Below are positions 24,246-35,690 of a stretch of 64,000 nt of DNA, one piece after another (within the stretch, counting starts at the first letter, position 1; every line of letters begins with the position of its first letter). The notes under the pieces are model-generated. The model did not search any database, had not been told where the DNA came from, and saw only the letters and a list, made by a program, of their open reading frames with translations. Location of the stretch: positions 14,882,565 to 14,946,564 of the forward strand of contig OX155963.1 of NCBI GenBank assembly GCA_944548615.1, given 5' to 3'. This stretch comes from Micropterix aruncella (taxonomy: Eukaryota; Arthropoda; Insecta; Lepidoptera; Micropterigidae). Made by a program: the position numbers and the translations under genes.

Positions 24246-25079
24246 TTAAATCCTTGAATATGTCTTTACGTAGTTTACAAAGTGCAAACTTTGATTGTAT
24301 GACTTTTCATCATACAATTCAAATAACCGACCTCTGCTTTTACGAATGCCTTTAGTCGCCCAGTCAGTAAACTTGAATTTGGGTTCTAATTGACGCTCTT
24401 TAAGTTTATTTTTTTTTATCAAATTCAGAAACCAAAATTTAAAACATTTCCCCATAAAACTTATTAGGGTCATTTGTTTTAAAAATATTTAAGGAGAGCT
24501 TTTCTTTTATTGCTATTTTGTATCTTTCTAATAGATTTTTGTTTATAATACGTTTCTTGATTTTAATTTTATTATGATTAAGGAAATATGGGAGTAAAAC
24601 AGACTGTCCACTATGGTCAGACTGGAGACAGTTTATAATCTTCTGACCAGTAAACTCACAATTGCAGAAGATGTTATCTATACAGGTTGCTGTTTTTTAT
24701 GTAATTCTGTTTTCCTCATTAAAAATATTATGTAAATTAAAAGATTTAAATAAACAAATTAGTCTGGTTTTGAATGATGAATCTTCTAAAAGGTTTGTAT
24801 TAAAGTCTCCACAAATTACAATAAATTTTTTGCTTTTGGAAAGAATTTTCATTACATCTTCCAAAACTAATTCAAAGCAGGAAAAGCTATGATTGTATGG
24901 TGGCCTGTAGACGCAAACCACGATGTGTCTCTCTAACTCAACACATGATATTTCTATTTTACATTCTACTGAGAGTATAGAAATGTCTTTGTGTTCTCTT
25001 GCTTTTATATTCTTTTGAACTAATATCAAAGAACCGCCTTGAGTAGTGGTCTGACGGTAGAAGGCACTAACCACTTCAT
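24246..25079 (-). pseudogene. LINE ORF2, endonuclease C-terminal part and linker
   Basis: Minus-strand translation from 25079 gives YEVVSAFYRQTTTQGGSLIL, then an EISCVELERHIVVCVYRPP block, then KKFIVICGDFNTNLLE. The GDFN motif is diagnostic of the AP-type endonuclease of LINEs. After a frameshift near 24697 it continues TATCIDNIFCN and then SDHSGQ, the catalytic SDH block. A linker (FKFTDWATKGIRKSRGRLFEL) follows in another frame. Several frameshifts, including one at a T run near 24240, make it non-functional. Confidence 0.88.
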
Positions 25080-25083
25080 AATT
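25080..25083. repeat. AATT target-site duplication, left
   Basis: AATT directly precedes the transposon and is repeated at 26748-26751. Removing the element plus one AATT rejoins the LINE codons as ...NFAN-YEVVSAF... in frame, so the duplication and both ends are defined exactly. Confidence 0.93.
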
Positions 25084-25114
25084 GAAGGGGTCGGGGCAAT
25101 AAGGGACCTTAGCC
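25084..25114. repeat. Left terminal inverted repeat (31 bp)
   Basis: It is identical to the reverse complement of 26717-26747 except at one position (T versus A at base 27). The G-run-rich start GAAGGGGTCGGGG is followed by CAATAAGGGACC and AGCC. Confidence 0.95.
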
Positions 25115-25155
25115 ATATTTTTTGAATTTTCACTATTTTAGTGAAATGGCAACCG

Positions 25156-25290
25156 TAGAGAAGGGTATAAGCCACCATCCAAGTTGTACGGCTATCGCAT
25201 GACAGATACCGCCACCAAGCTATAACGACCTTGTTGCCGACGTGCAAAATAGTGGCAAATTTTCAAGCAAAAACGTCATAAGCCACAATA
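25156..25290. promoter_or_regulatory. Subterminal ATAAGCCAC motifs, left side
   Basis: ATAAGCCAC occurs at about 25160 and 25279 and again near the right end at about 26522, while the TIR itself contains AGCC at its inner edge. Short repeats near transposon ends often bind the transposase; here that role is inference from position and repetition. Confidence 0.45.
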
Positions 25291-25298
25291 AAAGCAAC

Positions 25299-26448
25299 AT
25301 GGCGACAGGTGACAGAATGTCACTGAAGAGAAATAAATTGGTTTATAGTGAAAGACACAGCTGTTCAGGTTCGGATTTTAGCTCCTACGATTCAGTGAAG
25401 GATGAGGAATATTCTCCAGATACCAGTTCGTGTGAAAGTGATGAATCTACACCAAAAAAGGTAAATAAACTTTTTAGTGTCTTGAGCCCTTTTTGCTGCA
25501 GTATATGTGGCTTGTGTCTTATTAAGGTTATAAAAACATTAAATTTATTTTTTAATAGGATGTGGCCATAAATAGCTCGTTTTTAATTTTTTATGTATAA
25601 AGAGTCACTAACACTTCTATTTTTTTTTGGTTTTTGAGCCAATAACATTTTCTAATACCCCAAAAAGTAATTTATTTACAAGGTGGCTTAGGCTCTTCTT
25701 GACTAAAATATATTTTGTTTTTCAGAGGACCCCACAAAATGACAGCGCAACTGCGAATTTTAATCAAGCTCAAGCAGAAAGCAGCAGAGGTTCAGTTTTT
25801 AGCCCAGAAAAACTTCCGCCAAGCCGATGGAGAAAAGTAAATATTGAAGCAAGAAAAAAAACTAAAGCAAAAAAACGTCGAAACTTGGGACACGCCTATA
25901 TAAATTTGAAGGGTACAGCAAAAGAAGCAAAGAAGATTGGAGAGCCGTGTAAATGCACAAAAAAGTGCAGAGAATTGCGCAGGGGTACCGAAACATCAAT
26001 ATTTAACGGCTTTTGGTATTTAGAAACATACGAAAATCAGAACACGTATTTATTTTTCATAATGAAAGTTACAAAGAAAAAGAGAAACTATAAGAAAAAA
26101 TCAAAGAGACAAGAGTCAGCAAGAAAATTTACCAACTTGTATTTTGTAAAAGTAAACGGAATAGATGTCAAGATATGTAAACAGGAGTTTTTAGCGGTTC
26201 ATGGACTTCAAAATTCAGCTAAGCCCGTTAAACTAATTTCAAAACAAATTTCGGAAGGAAGACCAACACCAAAAAAAGATGAGCGTGGTAGACATCACAA
26301 CCGACCGAACAAAGTTGCCCCGGAAATGGTACAATCGGTTCACGACCACATTAGAAATATCCCTAAATATGTAAGCCACTATAGTAGGATATCTAATCTA
26401 AACATAGTGTATTTAAACCACGACCTTAGTATGCAATGTAGAAACTGA
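25299..26448 (+). CDS. Transposon-encoded N-terminal transposase fragment, two exons
   Basis: Exon 1 runs 25299-25460, starting at an ATG in good context (GCAACATGG) and ending at AAAAAAG|GTAAAT. Exon 2 runs 25726-26448 after TTTTTCAG. The 265-bp phase-0 intron joins the two frames into one protein of 294 residues. Residues 1-54 are Ser/Asp/Glu-rich. A very basic stretch follows (about 92-122), then a CKCTKKC cluster at about 129-135. A second basic run and the HHNRPNKVAPEMVQSVHDHI and YVSHYSRISN segments close it. This layout matches the N-terminal DNA-binding half of a large transposase family common in insects. The protein stops just where the catalytic half would begin. It might bind the TIRs and act as a repressor, or it may be inert. 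An alternative upstream start exists at 25242. Confidence 0.75.
25461..25725 (+). other. Predicted intron of the transposon gene
   Basis: GT at 25461-25462 and AG at 25724-25725, with a poly-T tract just before the acceptor. Both flanking exons are open and in phase 0; the intron contains in-frame stops (TAG/TAA near 25557-25572). Confidence 0.7.
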
Positions 26449-26716
26449 TACTTTTAAATAAAAAATAATTTAGTATATTTTTGACTTTCATTTATATTCG
26501 TTTTGTTATTATCAAAAAGGTCATAAGCCACATTTATTTTTCATTTAATTGTTTTTCTCGGAAAATGCAGTTTTTTTTGGATTCTTCTTAGTAAAGGATA
26601 TGTAACAATCTATTATATATATAATAAATTAGGTTAAACATTATAAAAAAATAAACTATGATTTCAGGATTTGGTCAAAAACTTTAAACCTCATTTACTA
26701 CAAATTTTACAAATGA
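26449..26716. other. AT-rich tail of the DNA transposon
   Basis: AT-rich non-coding DNA with an AATAAA at 26457-26462 just after the stop codon, a plausible polyadenylation signal, and a third ATAAGCCAC motif near 26522. Confidence 0.6.
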
Positions 26717-26747
26717 GGCTTAGGTCCCTTATTGCCCCGACCCCTTC
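26717..26747. repeat. Right terminal inverted repeat (31 bp)
   Basis: Inverse complement of 25084-25114 with one mismatch; it ends ...CCGACCCCTTC directly before AATT. Confidence 0.95.
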
Positions 26748-26751
26748 AATT
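26748..26751. repeat. AATT target-site duplication, right
   Basis: Pairs with 25080-25083. The LINE codons for F-A-N resume immediately after it on the minus strand. Confidence 0.93.
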
Positions 26752-26829
26752 AGCAAAATTTAGAATTTGGTAGTTTTTAAGAAAATGTTCCGTTAAACAA
26801 AGGATGTCCAATGGTAATAAACTAGTTAA
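26752..26829 (-). pseudogene. LINE endonuclease N-terminal fragment beyond the insertion
   Basis: Minus-strand translation reads LTSLLPLDILCLTEHFLKN, then YQILNFAN. The DI-x-CLTE-x-FL block is the first conserved endonuclease motif of LINE ORF2 proteins. It joins in frame with YEVVSAFYR on the other side of the transposon. Confidence 0.88.
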
Positions 26830-28393
26830 ATTTTGTATGGGGACGGCGTCCTGGGACACTAAATAAACCTTGCGCCAAGCTTGTACTTGATGCTTGATGC
26901 ACATAAAGTAGAAGCAAAAATTGACTCTCTGCATATTGATTTGGTAATAATTCGAGGAAGAACGACTTCACAGTCGCAAGTTTTAGATGTATTTTCAGAA
27001 AATCATTCAAAGAAAATCTACGAAAGAGTTAAGCAATTGGCTCTCAGCTTAAAAACACTCTCTGGCACCACAGGGAAAATAAAGAAACTATCAATTCTAA
27101 TCTTAGTGGAATAGATCATGACCGCCTGGCAAAAGATTTTATATAAAAAAAAACGTTGCATATCCAATACTCTGATGTAAGTGAAGATAACTTTTATGGG
27201 AAGAAAATGATCTATCGTGTAGTGACAGTTCAATCTATACTGATGGTTTTGTTGTATTTTTTAGGGATATTATTTTTTTATACTGATACTTCTTTTGTGA
27301 ATTATGAGATAAACGGCACATACGCAATTAATTATAATTAAGCATGCGGATTATGCATAAGATATTAGTAATAATGTAACAATATTAGTGAAAAACAATG
27401 TATCATTAGAGTATTGTTTGTGTACCAATTATGCTAAATAAATAAATAAATAAATTATAATATTTTTTTCTAGATTTCTGTCGTTTATAGTTTTAAGTTA
27501 ATTTTGTATACCAAGGATATGTGTATAACACTTGTACTATAAACCTAAGGTATAGGTTAGCTGCTAGACATTGTCGCAAGAAAATTAGCTCGCCCTCTTA
27601 TTGAAATACATAATTTTACTATTATTACTATTATTATTATAAAGCATGTATAAATACATTTTTCTAATAACAACATTTTTTAAATAACATTTTTAAAAAT
27701 GATTATTTGTTTTTTTCTTTAATTCCTGTTTTAACCATATAAATCGTGTTTTATTCGAGGCCGGGCTATATTTGGGTTAATGCGGTATTTAATTTTGACA
27801 AAAATGTGACTTATAATGTATTTTGGTTTAACAAGTCGGCGGGGCGTTCACGCGTGAAAGGAAGACAAACTTGGGCAAGCGGGTATAGCGCGCCGCAGAT
27901 CCCTTTATCCCGTGAAAATATCCAACATCCAATATATCCGCCCACTCTCCAAATCAATAGCGTTCATTGCAAAGATTTATTCAAAATTTAACATCGCCTG
28001 GAGACGATGAAAACGAAAAGAGAGCACTGCCAAAGAAAATTGAAGATAGAACCTTGCTTGTTTGTTTGAGCAACTTTATTGCATACACAAATAGAGTAAA
28101 ATGTGGTGGGCCTATTGCCAAGTGGCAATATCTTCGGGCCATACCGCCAGGGTTCTTGTGACTAAAGGTTTATATATGGGCAAATTCATTTATAAAAGGA
28201 GTCATCCATGAATACACATACGTAATAGTCATCATAAAGATCATAAAGCAGTGATTAGTAACATAGGTATGTCAGCTCAATATCTAAGGGAGTAATGGAA
28301 TATAAGGACAAACATAGGAGAGGGGATTCATGAGTTGAGTAAATGTCTCCTTAGAGATGTTTTAAACCCGCTCAGGTTTTTAAGTTTTCTAAT
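26830..28393. other. Non-coding; (AATA)n at 27435-27460 and a LINE-like 3' end near 28060
   Basis: An (AAAT)n run near 27440 after AATTATGCT looks like the tail of a plus-strand retroelement whose body I cannot identify. Near 28050-28120 the minus strand reads TTGTGTATGCAATAAAGTTG, resembling a LINE 3' end. No gene is recognised. Confidence 0.4.
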
Positions 28394-28545
28394 GATGATC
28401 GCATTGAAATTTTGTATATAGAATACTGAAATATCATTTTGTAAAACAATTAGAAAATTATGAATAAATATGAGAAATTCGAAAAAGTGAAAAAAATCGG
28501 CATTTCTAATTTGTACTTGTCTTACGGAAAAAAACGGAACCCTAT
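28394..28545. repeat. Dispersed repeat, second copy of the 4.9-kb fragment
   Basis: Near-identical to 4898-4995 (GATCGCATTGAAATTTTG ... GTAAAACAATTAGAAAATTA ... GTGAAAAAAA), continuing into TTGTACTTGTCTTACGG. Confidence 0.75.
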
Positions 28546-30028
28546 TTAGAAATTGTAAATACTATCGTAATCTTTATTAGATTCTCTATTAAAAGTTATA
28601 TTTCGTTTTGCTTATTTACATACAAAAATATTTAGATATAAGCTCATAACACCAATAAAAACTTTGATGAATTCTAAAGAAAAAAAAATTTGAAGATTTT
28701 TTTATGAATTTGCCGATATTAATTTACAAATACGCCGAAAACTTCATGTATTTCAGCGAAAAACAAAATAATATGTATTTTGTCAATGAATTAGGCAGAC
28801 ATTTTGCATTTTTAGAGTTAACGTTAAAACGCAAAAAATAATCAGTAATGACGCCATAGCGATAAACCGCACCCAATTTTTCAATTAAAAAAAACAGGTA
28901 AAATTGGAATAAAATGTAGGTACATAAAATCACTGAATTCGGTTGATAAAGTATTTGAGAATCATATTTACTTACATTTCTATTTATATTCCAACTGAAA
29001 ACACTAAAAAAACAAAAAAGGACTGTTCACGACCGAATGTTTGACAATGACGACCGAACAGCGATGTTTGACAGATGAATTTTACCAGAAATATTCGTTC
29101 AATGACGCGCTAAATTATTTTACGGGTGGCTATGTATCTATGGTAATAATTAGATATTTGGTTGGAATTTGGGATGCGTTCGAATTAGAAAATAATATTA
29201 TTACTGTGCGTAACAATATTGGGAGCAAGCCGCCAATATTGGTCGTTACATAGTCAACAGTGTTCTGATGTGCAACCAAATTTGGTTTTTACATAGCCGA
29301 AGGGGTTAAGACTACCCAAACGATATTAATTTCAAATAATTAATAGAACGAGGCTTATGACACTCGTCTCAGGCTTTTCGATATCCAGTGTACTCATGAC
29401 TTTCAAAATCGACTCCCAAAATCGACCAGTTTCACCATTAATTATATTACCACATATTTGTAATTATCCCTTTTATTTCGATGATATTATATGATGTTTA
29501 ATGTAGTATTTTTCTTTATACTGAAAGTGTTTAATGGCACTAACAAATAAAGCAAGAAATGACATAATTATTTGTTACGACTGTCAAACAATCTCGGCAA
29601 TTAATTAGTATAACGCTGTAAAAATAAAATAAGTGTCTCCGTTGCTTTTATTTAAAACTCTGAGGCATTATTCCGGCTGTCTAGCATAATATCTACACTA
29701 TCAAATGTCTTTCCGAGCACCACTCTCCGAGTCTTGTTAATTTGTTAATTATGCTTCATTATGAGAGCTATTAAGAGCTGACGAATATACTTCTCTACGA
29801 CTTTCCATTTATACCATGCAGAAATACTTGTTAAACGGAAAGGGCTAAATAAATCATGGAGATATTAATCGTTATATTTAGAGCCATACTCTATTAATTT
29901 CAAAAAAGGACACCTTCGAAATCATCACATAAATTTACGAATTCATATTAATACAGAATAAAGTATTTTTTTTAACTTTGACTGACACCGGGATAATTAA
30001 AACCATTTCCAGACTGAAGTCTGTCCGT
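28546..30028. other. AT-rich non-coding
   Basis: No gene or repeat partner is recognised. The 70-codon open frame at 29041-29253 has no motif I can name and is not supported as a gene. Confidence 0.45.
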
Positions 30029-30062
30029 GTGTATGTGTACGTGTGTGTGTGTGTGTGTGTGC
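30029..30062. repeat. (GT)n microsatellite
   Basis: A GTGTGTAT/GTGTACGTG start followed by uninterrupted GT dinucleotides, bordering the inverted family A copy. Confidence 0.9.
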
Positions 30063-30065
30063 ATT

Positions 30066-30295
30066 ACTCCACGATAGCACCCAAACGCTTCATCCGAATG
30101 AGCTTTGGCATGCAGGCATCGTTTGGTCATGGCAAGAGTTCAAAAGATTGTGGTTGTAATCGGTCGACCAGAGGCCGAGCTAGTCATACTATGATCTCGA
30201 CATTTTAAACGAAGGGACTTGAAATTCGGTACACAGATGCCACGTTGGGCCGATATCACATTGTGAAATGTTGGTTGGAATATCTCATATACAGA
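30066..30295 (-). repeat. Family A repeat, inverted partial copy
   Basis: On the minus strand it carries the family A order: GAGATATTCCAACCAAC, then the ACTCTTGCCATGACCAAACG block and GGGTGCTATCGTGGAGTAAT. It lacks the outer modules. Confidence 0.8.
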
Positions 30296-33200
30296 CGACA
30301 CAAATAATATTTAGTATTTAGTATTCAAGTCCGCCATACATTCATTAAAGAGTAAGGCCCTTAGAAGCGCCGACGCTTGCGATGTTTGGTTTGTTCAAAA
30401 TTTGAATTCTAAGGCTCACGGCGACATGCGTTTGCAAGTTGATTTTTAAATCGAACGAGATGACGCGCGTTCGAAATTCAAACTTTCATCGCGATGCGTG
30501 GCATATTACGAATAATAGGAATTTTCGCCAACTTCATTTTTATCAATCATCGACTTCATCGAACTTATTTAAGAAATAAATAAACAGACAAAATAAGTCC
30601 CTAGCTACTTGTCGGGAAAGTCTTGGCGTGTCACAACTGAATTTGTTATTAAATACAAATGAATTGTTTAAATATATGCATATAAAAATGATTCCGTAAC
30701 AAATCTTTAGAAACAATCAAAGATTACAATTTTAGTTAGAAAGCATACTTACCGAATCCATGGCAAAAAAACATTACTATCGTATACTTAAGTAAATATT
30801 TGCCAATTTTTCAAAACAAAAAATAACAAAATACCCACCTAAGCGATCACTGAAAATAATCATTTAAAATACAATTTATAGCTAGCAGTAATCAGTAAAA
30901 ACAAAGTTGAAATAGTCAAATATTGAAATAATCAACAAATAATAAAGAAATGCCCAGAATAATCAATAAATAAGATGGAAATAGAAATTGTTATAAACTT
31001 CAGATGTGGTATACTAGTCAACAAGTGAAAAAAAAAATTTGGGTTGCATAATAGTCAACATTCAACACAACAGTGTGTGCATCAACATTCAATAACAAAA
31101 ATCTACGACCTTTTCAAATATATCCAAATTATAAAGTTCATGACCGGATAGAACTTCTTAACATTTATTATAAATGCATAGTCAACGTATTTATTGCTGA
31201 TGATAATAAGGTAACTATTTCATAACCTTAATGTGCACAGCTTAATGTGCGATATACAGTTCTCATTGTTATTCATAGGAGTGCAATTTTCGTAGCTGCG
31301 CTAACTAACGCATTCAATATAAAATCCGTTAAGAGGATTATGGATTTAGCGTTGCACGGCAGAGGTCTAGCGTCAAGTTACATACGTTCCGTTGTGTTGC
31401 TGAAAAATACCCCAGTAATTTTGTTTGACAGACCTCGGTTTTGCAGTTTTATCAGTGATTTCAAAGAAATATAACATTGTATACGTATAATGGGAAATAA
31501 TTTGAAACTAATACGTAAATTCTAGGAAAAAAAAAATTTTACTCATGATTTTATGCCTGTGAAGCATGATGATTAACCGCCCTACCTATACGAACGTACG
31601 TAATACGTCCGCTATATTATCGCCCGCATGAAACAAAACGTATCCAATACAGATAATGTACAAAAAAAAGAAACCTCTAAAGCGTACGTGAGGCGTCGAA
31701 TTTTTCCACGATTATAAGTACAAAGAGGGCCATAACTGTGTCTATTGTGTTAAAAAAGTTTTTGCTATATTGTAAACAAATATTTTTACTAAGAAATCTA
31801 ATGAAAAAAACCCAGTGATTTTTAACTACTTTTCGAATAATAACGTAAAGGTAGGGCGGACCGATAGGGCAAAATTGAGGGTAAACAACGCCGTGGAAGG
31901 AGGAGAAAGTCGTGGTTGTGCAATGTCAGAGAGTGGACCGGGATCACCAGTACGGAATAACTTTTCCGGATGGCGCAAGACCGACAAAAGTATTCAGAGC
32001 TCGGTTTTTTTTATTTATTATTATTATTATTAAAAAAGTATTCAAACGGCCAACCTCCAGTAATGGAGAGGCACTTCGAGAAGAAAATGAAGAAGGGCGG
32101 GCGGTTAATTAATCTATCCTGATAGATAAATGAAAAGAGTTGTTTTTTTTAATAATAACCACATCAATCTCATAATTTATAAACGTTTAAATATATTTAA
32201 AGGAAAAAAATATTTTTGTAGGAGATACAAACACTGAATTAAATTGGTCGCCCGTCAGCCACTACAAATAATGAGACTACTCGTAAATGAGTTTTTTTTT
32301 TACTTTGATACATTACTGAAACCAGCAATGTTTTAATTCTTCTATTTGATCATTTACTCTATCAGAATATAGCTATCCTGAGGGTGATTTGTGGTAATAC
32401 AATTTGACTGACGAACCAAAGTGGCTCGTGTTATTTAGTGAAGGATTACTTTTTTCTATTTCTGATATTAGCATTCATACAAATGTGTACCTACCTCCAC
32501 ATCCGAGGCAGACATTTGCCACAAAAATTGAGTGAGAAGTGAATTCCAATAAAGCTCTCCGTGCTCTTCTTAACTTTGAGGCCGGTTCTTTGAGTAAGAA
32601 GTGCATTCTAATAAAACTCTCCTTGCTCTTTTCAATGTTGATGCCTATTATTTTTAAAACCAGACAGAAATACGATTTTTTTCTATTTTTGATGTAGCAA
32701 TAATGAATATACTCATAAAGTAAGCCAGAGTAAGAATATACTCATAAAAAAATTGTCAGTCAGCTGTTTGCATCTTCGAAAACGAGATTAAATTTACACA
32801 AATTTTGCGTTCTCGCAAAGAAAATGGTCTCTCTGTGTGAGCCTAAAAATAGGGATGTATCAAAAATTCTTGTGTATAGATGTATATACAAAACAAAGAA
32901 CGGTTACCACAGATTGCTAAACTGTGCGTTTGCAAGAGTTGCATAATCGCCACCATAATAATGCGAGCTTCAAGATAGAGCAAGTCTTATTTATGATAAT
33001 TAATGATAGTCTTATTTATGATTCTGACACTAGACGTTCAGACTGAGACATGTTTCTTGTCTTTGCAATTTCCAAACCATCGAAGTACTGTTCTCCCATG
33101 ATATTAAGATCGAAAACGGACCCCATCTTGCCGAAACTTTTCCAGCAACAAGATCAAAGTGCGTGGCAAAGAGGCGGCAATGAATCTTAGGCCCTTATCT

Positions 33201-34013
33201 CGGTAATGGCAAAAGATGGGGGAATCATTTGTCCTTACACATCACTATGAGGCGAGCGGAAGAAGGCCCACATTGGGAGGCTGGACGCGTTTTGTACGAG
33301 ACGGAAGGCCTTAATGAAACTCCCTGCCGAGCGGCAGCTGGGCACCGAAACGGTGCGCTTGCACATTTTACAGTAACGAACCGAATTTTCAACCGGAAAC
33401 CCGTTATAAATAAAAAAACAATAACAATCCAGTTGGTGGGGATCTCTGCTATTTTTATAGTCGAATAGATTTTACATGATTATATGTGTAATTCATTTTT
33501 CGACAAATACGCTATTTAAAAAAAAAAATCAAATCAAATAAGAATTGAACTTATATGTTTAATATAAAGTTTCTTGAAAATAATTTGAGCTGCTAAAATA
33601 GCTAAGTAGGTATAAACGTTCAAATTATAAAAACGAATAATCAGTTATGAAATAGTCAAATATATTTTTTCTAATTCTATATAATTCTTTTTCATGTGTC
33701 TTGTTATATTTCCAGGTTAACTGTCTCAAATATAGGTGCAGATACCTAACACAAGGATTTTATTGTTTTTAAAAATTCATATAATTATTGCGCAAATTGC
33801 ACGGAAAAGTGATTTCAATTATAAAAAAAGAAATTATTACACTGGAAACTTTTACCCAATTGAAAAAATACGAGTATTTTGAGACATTTATTTACATTAC
33901 CTAAACTAAACATTTTCAACCCAAGCTATGGTATTAATATGCACTATAATATAATTTGTACGTCTGCCTTTGCAGAGGCTCTATCGGGATAGGAAACACT
34001 TATTCAATACATC
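30296..34013. other. Long non-coding stretch; short tandem duplication at 32528-32648
   Basis: No gene is recognised. A unit of 61 bp (TTGAGTGAGAAGTGAATTCC ... CTCTTCTTAACTTTGAG) is repeated once in tandem at 32528-32648. A (TTA)n tract lies at 32012-32031. GC-richer patches lie at 31850-31990 and 33110-33380. The rest is AT-rich. Confidence 0.45.
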
Positions 34014-34623
34014 TGTAACGGCCCTTAAGTACCGTTACATGCGATTAACAAATGCATCGATTTCCAGTGAAATACGCTGATACATCAGCGTATTTCACTG
34101 GAATTTGGAATTTCACGCGATGAATCAGCACGATGAAACAATACTTTTACTCGTAATATTTGGGATTGCATCATTTCCCGGCCTATATAAACCGGCGAAA
34201 AAGCAACCAAAGTATCATTCCTCGAGTGATCACCTCCCCCAAGTTTGCGACGGCATACTCGGTACCCCTCTCACGAGGTCGCTCAACGAGTCCGGCTCTT
34301 TGGTTTCCTTTCCTTATCTTTCCCAGTCACGAAGCATCAGTCTGTAATCCCACAGATTCGAGCCGTGCCCAGTACAAGATACTAGGAGCATAAATACAAT
34401 CCTCATCCATATAACCTCGTAACTGCAGTCGCGCATAAATACACTCGCGACAACATAACGTATTCGGGAAGCGTTATAACTGGCAATATCAAACTTTCAA
34501 TCGATTTAATAAAATACCTTCTGCTTCACTGAAAACCGCCTTTCAATACGGAGATAACTCGTAAGTCAATACCACCACCTCACAACGAACAACTTGGAGT
34601 CTAGTGAGGGGTGGTCCCTCACA
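34014..34623 (+). mobile_element. Possible solo LTR
   Basis: It begins TGTAACGGCCCTTAAG and ends GTCCCTCACA, so it has TG...CA ends. A TATA-like CCTATATAAACCGG lies at about 34181-34194, and an AATAAAATACC signal lies at 34509-34519, both in the positions expected for an LTR promoter and poly(A) site. Base composition differs sharply from the flanks. Against it, the flanking bases (CATC versus CATT) are not a perfect duplication, and no internal region or second LTR is present. BEL/Pao-type LTRs look like this, but no family can be assigned. Confidence 0.35.
34062..34103. repeat. Perfect 20-bp-arm hairpin
   Basis: TTCCAGTGAAATACGCTGAT is followed by AC and then its exact inverse complement. 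Confidence 0.95.
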
Positions 34624-35690
34624 CATTATTTTATTTGCTTCAGTAAGTGCGTATAGTAATATTTTAAAATTGGTATCTTTTTCTGTATACTAGAACAAAA
34701 CTGTTTTACCTGCTTATTTATAGAATAAATATTTTCCCAAATTTACTGGGATCTAATGCTTACAAAATCGTTTCTACACGTTGGCAAAAGCGACGGAAAA
34801 AAGATTTTTTTTCTAATATATATGCTGGGCAGTGTATCACAAATTTGCGTGACGAAAACCACTTTAGAGTTTATGAATATATAGGTGTTGCTGAATTTGA
34901 GAATGTGTGTATCGACGATGCGGTTATATCTCAATTTCTGCTGTGATTTGTTTTTTGCACATGAAACAACGAGCAAACCTCATGTAAGTATGTTAACCTC
35001 ATTAAAGTATGTTAATGCGATTATTTTAAATCCCGGATAGCAGCTCCATACCTGCGTCGGTGTGCCTGTCGCTCAGGGTCATCATTTTAAAGTGATACTG
35101 TCTCTGCTCAAACGTCCAAATTCATAATCTCATTATAACAGACTACGCACTGATGACGCAAATACAGCGACGCACTGATGACGCAGCGACATTTCTGATA
35201 TGTAAGGATTATTTGAGATTTGCAATGCACAAATAATTTTAAAATATTTACTCTTTCAGAAAGAAACTCCGATCTTTTTATTGCATTTTTCAGCCACATT
35301 AACCACCACCTTTTACAATAACTTTTATCTCCGCATTTACGAGAAAACGCAAATCCCGAATCAGGCTACTTTCAGCGATTAGCTCGTAATCCATATCAAT
35401 GTTTACAACATTGGTACAACAACTGAAGACTACTCTAACCCAATTCCAAAAACAATAAGTTTAAAAAAAAATTGGAAATATTCATAACTAACTTGTTCTG
35501 GATACAATACTCCATAAGGCGATCCAGGTTTTGAACTTGTGTACAGTTGTGAATATTTCTTGAGCCAACGTTTAATTGAGTGTGAGGTCTAAAATTACTT
35601 TCCAGTGTTTTATATATAGATATTGAATATTATAGATATTGAAAGTAGATATTGAAAGTAAGGATCTAAAGTGATATTAAGCAAAAGGTG
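34624..35690. other. Non-coding, nothing recognised
   Basis: AT-rich DNA. GACGCACTGATGACGCA-type phrases repeat near 35140-35185 (two copies). No gene is seen. Confidence 0.45.

Larger units (their letters stand above)
25084..26747 (+). mobile_element. DNA transposon, 1664 bp, 31-bp TIRs, 4-bp AATT duplication (Sola-like?)
   Basis: The element starts GAAGGGGTCGGGGCAATA and ends with its inverse complement; the terminal repeats are 31 bp with one mismatch. It is flanked by AATT on both sides and sits inside LINE endonuclease codons. Inside is a two-exon gene for a basic, cysteine-containing protein, then AT-rich DNA. A short motif, ATAAGCCAC, recurs near both ends (25160, 25279, 26522). A 4-bp duplication and this protein type suggest the Sola superfamily, but that rests on memory of the family and needs a database check. 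The protein lacks any DDE-type catalytic domain, so this copy looks like an internally deleted, non-autonomous derivative. Confidence 0.9.
22099..26830 (-). mobile_element. LINE of the Jockey/CR1 group, split by a DNA transposon
   Basis: On the minus strand this element reads endonuclease (26829 to about 24600), linker, reverse transcriptase (about 24030-22402), ~280 bp of 3' UTR and a simple-sequence tail of four TTTGA-type repeats at 22099-22122. The 5' portion upstream of the endonuclease motif CLTEHFL is missing or unrecognisable, so it is 5'-truncated as is usual for LINEs. A 1664-bp DNA transposon (25084-26747) sits inside the endonuclease codons. A second copy of the 3' RT region is at 1-434. 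Clade within Jockey/CR1/Daphne/Kiri is not resolved by eye. Confidence 0.93.
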
